From Caldicellulosiruptor changbaiensis (GTDB taxonomy: Bacteria; Bacillota; Thermoanaerobacteria; Caldicellulosiruptorales; Caldicellulosiruptoraceae), in the NCBI RefSeq assembly GCF_003999255.1, contig NZ_CP034791.1, positions 2,644,501-2,708,500 on the forward strand: a stretch of 64,000 bases of DNA. Direction: 5' to 3'. This document shows, one piece after another, positions 59,376 through 64,000 of the stretch. Made by a program: the position numbers and the translations under genes. Every line of letters starts with the position of its first letter. Positions within the stretch are counted from its first letter, which is position 1. The notes beneath the pieces were generated by a model that was not told where the DNA came from, ran no database searches, and was given only the letters and a program-made list of their open reading frames with translations.

Positions 59376-62300
59376 TTATGGATTTACCATGCTCACAACT
59401 TTGCCATCGTACCCTAAGATGAGGTACACTCTCTGACCAACTTTGAAGGTGTCAGAAAGAAGCACAGACGGGTCAAAATCTTCGCTCACCTCATACGTCC
59501 TGTCCACAAGCTTTCCTGTTGTCAGGTCTACTGCACTTACAACAATTGACTTTGGTGTGAACCTTGTTGGCTGGTAGCTCTTGATATAACATTCAACCCT
59601 GTCATCTACAACAAGTATGAACTTATTACCACCCCAGATGTCTGTCACAGCATAGACAACATCGTTTTTCTGAATATAGCTGTAATCCACAACATCCCCG
59701 TCTTTTATAACTTTACTGCTACCACTTATATCCAAATCACCTGCTTTTAAGGTCAGATATGTCTGCTCGTTTGCAAGGTATGGCTTGCTGTATACCGGGT
59801 CAAATACCACACAGTAGTCGTACCCTTTCTTTTGTGTTGATATCCCAAACACAAGCGATGTCGCTCTTTGCATCTTCTGAAGCACCTGTGAGTAATCAAT
59901 CTTTGTGCCGCTGTAGTAGTAGGTTATGTTCTGTGGCAGAGTCATCTCAACCTGTGTTCCGCCTTTATCAACTGTTACTTTGCTTCCAAGAGCATACACA
60001 ACTGTCATGCCATCTGTTGAGTTGAATTTTTTGAAGACAAGAGTTATTTGATTATCTGAATCAACATAAAGCCCATATTTTGCGCCAAGCTCCAAGTTTA
60101 TATTCTGGTTTGACGGCAGGGTCAAAATGCCCTTGTCTGTCAGAACTTCATTTTCTGCAAGACCTTTTGTTACCTTACTTGTGCCCATTACAATGACTTC
60201 CATGTATGTTCCATACTCATCATAGTATGGGTCCTGGATGATTGCATACTCATAAGAGCTTCCCGACTGGTTGTAGCCAAAATAGATTTTCTGACCTGTT
60301 TTGAGAATGCTCTTTAGCTGGTCATAGCTGAGCTTATTTCCATTGTAATAGTACGTAGGTTTTTGAGGAAGAAACATGGTATTTTCACTGCTTCCTTTTT
60401 TGAGCTTTACATTTGTATCACTAACCACTCCCGTGATCTCCGCTGACTCCACGTTGTTAAGCTTTTTCACAACCTTGGTGATTGTATCATCTTTGATGTA
60501 CACACCATACTTTGCACCAACAGAAAGCTTTCCTGCAGATCTTCCCACAACATATATGCCCTGGTCTGTTAGAACCTCGTTTGTTGCAAGCTTGCTCGAC
60601 GAAATGCTATCTGCCATCACTATGACCTCTGTATATGTGCCATACTCAAGAGAGTATGGGTCCTGAATTACAACGTATTCGTATGTCTTGCCATCCTTTG
60701 CAAAACCAAAATAGATTTTCTGACCCACTTTTAGCACATTCTTGAGCTCAAGGTAGTTTGTTTTTGCACCATTGTAATAATAAACCGGCTTTTGAGGCAG
60801 AATAATGTTCTCCTGCCCCTGAGTACCTTTTAGCTTGACGTTAGTATCACCTACAACATCTGTTACCTCATATTGCTGAGTATTATTCAACTTCCTTACA
60901 ACAAGGGTTATCTTATCGTTTTTAACATAAAGTCCGTACTTTGCACCTATTTCAAGCTTTGTCTCGGCAGATGGAAGGTAAAAGATGCCCTTGTCAGTCA
61001 TAACCTGGTTGTTCTCAAGGCTTGAGTTTAAAAGTGCATCCTGCAAAACTATTGCCTCAATATAATTCCCGTACTGTGTGCCGTATGGGTCTTGAATAAC
61101 ATACGCCATAACCTTGCCTGTGTCAGGGTCTTTTGATACATAGAGTATCTGGTCTTCTTTTAAAATGCTTGGCAGATTTTCATAGCTCTGTTTTGTGCCT
61201 TGATAGTAATATACAGGTTTGCTTGATAGCTGAATCTTCTGTGTCTTGCCGTTTTGCTCAACATCAAGTGTGTAATCATCTATATTTTTGATGGTAAACT
61301 TGTCAGATACCCATACCTTTTGCAAAGCTACTGTAATTGTATCATCTTTTATATACACTCCATACTTTGCTCCAATTTCAAGGTTTTCAGGTTTTATTGA
61401 AGATGCAACAAAGTATATTCCCTTGTCTGTCTGAACCTGGTTTGCCTCCAAAGATGATGATGTTTTAGGAGTTGCCAAAATCAGCACCTCATCGTAGTTT
61501 CCATAAACCTCTTGTGCATATATTTCTTTAATTACAACATAGTCCACTTTGCTCCTATCTTCAGAATATATAAAGCTTATTTTCTGGTTTGGTTTTAGCA
61601 CATTTTCTATTGCATCGTAGCTTTGCTTTGTCCCATTGTAATAGTATGTTGCTGAAGATGGCAAAGTGATTGATTTTGTCTTTCCACTTTCTTTGTAATA
61701 TATGGTCTTGCTGCTTACCTTTGTGCTGACAATCTGAAAAGAGTCAGCTTCAGTGCCAAACACTTTCGTGATTTTGTTGTCGTCAACTTGAAGCATGTAC
61801 TTTTTCCCAACTTCAAGTTGCGTTTTTGTTGTGTTCACAAGCACTCCGCTGTCTGTCAAAACCTCATTTGAAAGAAGCTTTGAAGAAGTTTTGCCGGTAT
61901 CAAGCACAACATACGATTTGTAAAGCCCAACATACTCAGAAAATTTTATGCCGCTGCTGTTTTGGGATGAAGCTGATACTCCACTTAAAGCTGACTGGCC
62001 AGATTGAGCTTGATTTCCACCGCTTTTGACCTCAGTGTCAAGAAGCCTTGATAACATCAGTGCTACAGCCCAGCGCGGAACCTTTTGCGAAGCAGAAAGG
62101 TTTATTCCTTTTATAAGCCCAAGCTCAGATGCTTTGTCAATGTAGTTTTGTGGCCAGATGCCAGAAAGATCTGAGTCAGAGTACCCAAGCATCCTAACAA
62201 TAGCAGTTGTCGCCTGGGCAAAGGTAATCGGGTCGTTTGGATGGAACTTATTGTCTGCCATTGGTGTCATGTATTTTTTCTTTACCGCCCAGTTGACATA

Positions 62301-62603
62301 TCCACAAAGCGCAGTAGCCGGCTTTATATCAGGATACTGTGAATACCCTTTCTGAAGGTTTGCCTCATCCTCTGCGTTTGAGATCTTGACAATCGCAGCT
62401 GCGAACTCACCGCGTAAGACAGCAGCATTTGGCTTGAAATAGTCCTTGTAAACAAGAATCCCAAGCTTATTTAACTTTTCTACTGCCTGCTTGTAACTTG
62501 CATTTGATGGAATGTCTTTGTATGCAGCAAAAGCAGAAGACAAACCAAAGTTTACAACCACAAAGCAAAGTAACAAAATGACTGCTAAAAACTTTTTTCT
62601 CAT
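59376..62603 (-). CDS. SLH-domain surface protein with tandem beta-rich repeats
   Basis: 1075 aa. A signal peptide (FLAVILLLCFVVVNFGLSSA) is followed by three S-layer homology units (~28-75, 88-140, 145-195; YKDIPSNASYKQAVEKLNKL, YPDIKPATALCGYVNWAVKK) that anchor to secondary cell-wall polymer. A Ser/Gln linker precedes five repeats of about 125-140 residues. Each opens with a NxVxTDxGI motif (NEVLTDSGV, NQVQTDKGI, NQVMTDKGI, NEVLTDQGI, NEVLTDKGI) and contains YYYNG or a close variant; a shorter last unit follows. The repeats have no known enzyme motif. GGAGGGG precedes the ATG. It lies 20 nt after the MacB-like permease gene and is probably co-transcribed. Confidence 0.85.
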   Translation of the reverse strand: MRKKFLAVILLLCFVVVNFGLSSAFAAYKDIPSNASYKQAVEKLNKLGILVYKDYFKPNAAVLRGEFAAAIVKISNAEDEANLQKGYSQYPDIKPATALCGYVNWAVKKKYMTPMADNKFHPNDPITFAQATTAIVRMLGYSDSDLSGIWPQNYIDKASELGLIKGINLSASQKVPRWAVALMLSRLLDTEVKSGGNQAQSGQSALSGVSASSQNSSGIKFSEYVGLYKSYVVLDTGKTSSKLLSNEVLTDSGVLVNTTKTQLEVGKKYMLQVDDNKITKVFGTEADSFQIVSTKVSSKTIYYKESGKTKSITLPSSATYYYNGTKQSYDAIENVLKPNQKISFIYSEDRSKVDYVVIKEIYAQEVYGNYDEVLILATPKTSSSLEANQVQTDKGIYFVASSIKPENLEIGAKYGVYIKDDTITVALQKVWVSDKFTIKNIDDYTLDVEQNGKTQKIQLSSKPVYYYQGTKQSYENLPSILKEDQILYVSKDPDTGKVMAYVIQDPYGTQYGNYIEAIVLQDALLNSSLENNQVMTDKGIFYLPSAETKLEIGAKYGLYVKNDKITLVVRKLNNTQQYEVTDVVGDTNVKLKGTQGQENIILPQKPVYYYNGAKTNYLELKNVLKVGQKIYFGFAKDGKTYEYVVIQDPYSLEYGTYTEVIVMADSISSSKLATNEVLTDQGIYVVGRSAGKLSVGAKYGVYIKDDTITKVVKKLNNVESAEITGVVSDTNVKLKKGSSENTMFLPQKPTYYYNGNKLSYDQLKSILKTGQKIYFGYNQSGSSYEYAIIQDPYYDEYGTYMEVIVMGTSKVTKGLAENEVLTDKGILTLPSNQNINLELGAKYGLYVDSDNQITLVFKKFNSTDGMTVVYALGSKVTVDKGGTQVEMTLPQNITYYYSGTKIDYSQVLQKMQRATSLVFGISTQKKGYDYCVVFDPVYSKPYLANEQTYLTLKAGDLDISGSSKVIKDGDVVDYSYIQKNDVVYAVTDIWGGNKFILVVDDRVECYIKSYQPTRFTPKSIVVSAVDLTTGKLVDRTYEVSEDFDPSVLLSDTFKVGQRVYLILGYDGKVVSMVNP

Positions 62604-62623
62604 CTTTCATATCCCCTCCAAGC

Positions 62624-63802
62624 TTATTCGTATCTTAGCGCTTCTATCGGGTTGAGGCGCGATGCTTTTGATGCCGGGAACAGTCCAAAGACTATCCCTA
62701 TAGCAAGTGAAATTGTAAATGCAAGAATGGCCCATGGTATTGAGAATATAGCTGTTGCAATATTAAGTTTTGACATTACTCTTATTGTCACAAATCCCAG
62801 AATTATACCTACCACTCCACCAAGTCCTGTCACAACAGATGCCTCTATCAAAAACTGAACAAGTATATTTCTTCTCTTTGCGCCGATTGCTTTTCTGATT
62901 CCAATCTCTCTTGTCCTCTCTGTCACAGACACAAGCATGATGTTCATAATGCCAATTCCACCGACAATGAGCGAAATTGCAGCAATTCCGGCAAGCATAA
63001 GCGTGAGTGTCTGGGTTACACTGTTTAAGGTGTCAAGTAGCTGGGCTGTGTTGAAAACTCTAAAAGCTGTAGAGTCGTTATAAATCTTCATGAGAAAATC
63101 GTTGAGATAGTTCATTACAGCTTCGCTTCTGTTGCCATCTGTGATTTTTATCGCAAAGTTTCGAATGATTGCGTTTCGTGTAAGCCTTTGCGCAACTGTT
63201 ACAGGGACTATCACCTGGTCATCGTCTGACTGCTCCTGCGAATTTGCACGCTCTTCTAAAACACCAACAACTGTGAATATCTGCCCGTTTATCTTTATCT
63301 TTTGCCCTATAGGGTTTTGCCCATTAAACAAATCCTTTACGATGTACGTCCCAACAAGCGCAACCTTTTGACGGTAGTCCACATCAATGGGCAAAATAAA
63401 CCTTCCGCTGCTGACGTTGACGTCTCTGACAGTGCTGTAGTCTGCTGTTGTTCCAACCAGGGTTGTATCGTGGGTGTTTGTCCCATACTTGAGCGTGACA
63501 GAGCTCGATACAGTTGGAGCTATTGCCTCAATATCGTCTTGGTGCTGCTCGGCAAACTGCTGAAGCTCTTCATATGTGACGTTCCTGTTACTGTTTCTTC
63601 CTGTGATGTTTATTTGAATGAGATTTGTTCCAAGCCTTTGAAGCCTGTCTGTTATGCTTTTGGTGCTTCCCTGGGCAAGCCCAACAACTGCAATCACCGC
63701 CCAGATACCGATGATGACACCAAGCATAGTAAGAAAAGACCTTAGCTTATTTGAAAGGATGCTCTTTATTGCCATCTTGAAAGCCAAAGCAAACTGAGCC
63801 AC
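62624..63802 (-). CDS. MacB-like ABC exporter permease
   Basis: 392 aa. The N-terminal span (SFLTMLGVIIGIWAVIAVVG) is followed by a large extracytoplasmic MacB-type domain (~50-260; NVSSGRFILPIDVDYRQKVA, GQNPIGQKIKINGQIFTVVG) and an FtsX domain with three spans (~270-392; GGIGIMNIMLVSVTERTREI, GIRKAIGAKRRNIL). The GTG at 63802 follows AGGAGGTGA and lies 3 nt after the ATPase stop. The pair uses ATP to extrude or present envelope substrates without a transport pore. Confidence 0.94.
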   Translation of the reverse strand: MAQFALAFKMAIKSILSNKLRSFLTMLGVIIGIWAVIAVVGLAQGSTKSITDRLQRLGTNLIQINITGRNSNRNVTYEELQQFAEQHQDDIEAIAPTVSSSVTLKYGTNTHDTTLVGTTADYSTVRDVNVSSGRFILPIDVDYRQKVALVGTYIVKDLFNGQNPIGQKIKINGQIFTVVGVLEERANSQEQSDDDQVIVPVTVAQRLTRNAIIRNFAIKITDGNRSEAVMNYLNDFLMKIYNDSTAFRVFNTAQLLDTLNSVTQTLTLMLAGIAAISLIVGGIGIMNIMLVSVTERTREIGIRKAIGAKRRNILVQFLIEASVVTGLGGVVGIILGFVTIRVMSKLNIATAIFSIPWAILAFTISLAIGIVFGLFPASKASRLNPIEALRYE

Positions 63803-63805
63803 CTG

Positions 63806-64000
63806 TCAGCTCACCTCCTTGTCCTCTATTATTTGACCGTCCTGAATCCGCACAATTCTTCTTGCCTGAGCTGCTATGTTGTTGTCGTGTGTGATTAAAA
63901 CAATTGTGCTACCCTGTGCATGAAGTTCCTTAAATATTTGAATTATCTCAGCACCTGACTTTGAGTCCAAGTTCCCTGTTGGCTCGTCAGCAAGAATTAT
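63806..64000 (-). CDS. ABC exporter ATP-binding protein, MacB/LolD type (5' part outside window)
   Basis: The last 64 codons are present: [20 protein letters not shown] (Walker B and D-loop), [20 protein letters not shown] (switch His) and a tail ending [11 protein letters not shown]. Walker A and the signature motif lie beyond base 64000. It is coupled to the MacB-like permease. Confidence 0.92.
   Translation of the reverse strand: MILADEPTGNLDSKSGAEIIQIFKELHAQGSTIVLITHDNNIAAQARRIVRIQDGQIIEDKEVS

Noticed and set aside
1-64000. CRISPR array
   Set aside because: No regularly spaced short repeats with unique spacers were found; the repeats seen are IS ends, target duplications, protein repeats and terminators.

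Overview
The window is AT-rich (low-GC Firmicute) DNA with strong Shine-Dalgarno sites, near-consensus sigma-A promoters and Rho-independent terminators. An [FeFe]-hydrogenase maturase (HydG) with its TM1266-type partner, a PerR/rubrerythrin pair, a fructose PTS, AbrB with Spo0A-type boxes, SLH surface proteins and large carbohydrate ABC transporters suggest an anaerobic, saccharolytic, probably thermophilic clostridium. Caldicellulosiruptor is my best guess. This is inference from gene content, not a database match.

Layout. 1-10.9 kb (minus) is a carbohydrate ABC-transport operon. It has a 951-aa solute-binding protein with two carbohydrate-binding-like domains, two permease pairs, an NHL/TPR/Yip1 membrane protein and a DUF5696-type exported protein. 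11.4-13.9 kb holds abrB, rsmI, a TrmN6-like methyltransferase and a lone CheY-like receiver. 13.9-15.8 kb is the TM1266-hydG operon behind a leader that looks like a transcription attenuator. 15.9-18.9 kb carries a geranylgeranyl-reductase-like flavoprotein divergent from a glycosyltransferase/PlsY-like acyltransferase pair. 19-25.8 kb holds a GH13 oligo-1,6-glucosidase, perR-rbr (perR apparently starts at AUU), a SHOCT protein, a GT39 membrane glycosyltransferase and an exported protein.

25.9-35.2 kb mixes insertion sequences with an ABC exporter, a 14-repeat Asp-box exported protein and a CPBP protease. It contains a decayed IS1182-type element, a relic of a second transposase, a frameshifted DUF4234 gene and an intact 1.1-kb IS with a 14-bp target duplication. 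35.2-44.6 kb (minus) is a cell-surface polysaccharide cluster: GT2, flippase-like protein, GT4, GT2, a small membrane protein and a 1407-aa GT-C-like protein. 45-50.6 kb is a complete fruR-fruK-fruB-fruA-ptsH-ptsI operon. An IS1634-type element sits immediately upstream, flanked by perfect 83-bp direct repeats that duplicate the fru promoter.

52.7-59.1 kb is an accessory stretch: an IS30 relic, a Uma2-family nuclease, a SAMHD1-like HD phosphohydrolase paired with a YwgA/SocA-like protein, gene fragments, an orphan membrane protein and a MazEF-type toxin-antitoxin pair. 59.4-64 kb (minus) ends with a MacB-like ABC exporter and a 1075-aa SLH surface protein.

The main hidden structures are the hydG leader, the duplicated fru promoter, the hairpin guarding the transposase ribosome site, the Spo0A-type boxes at abrB, the DUF4234 gene and the polysaccharide cluster, and one promoter/operator block that occurs twice 20 kb apart.
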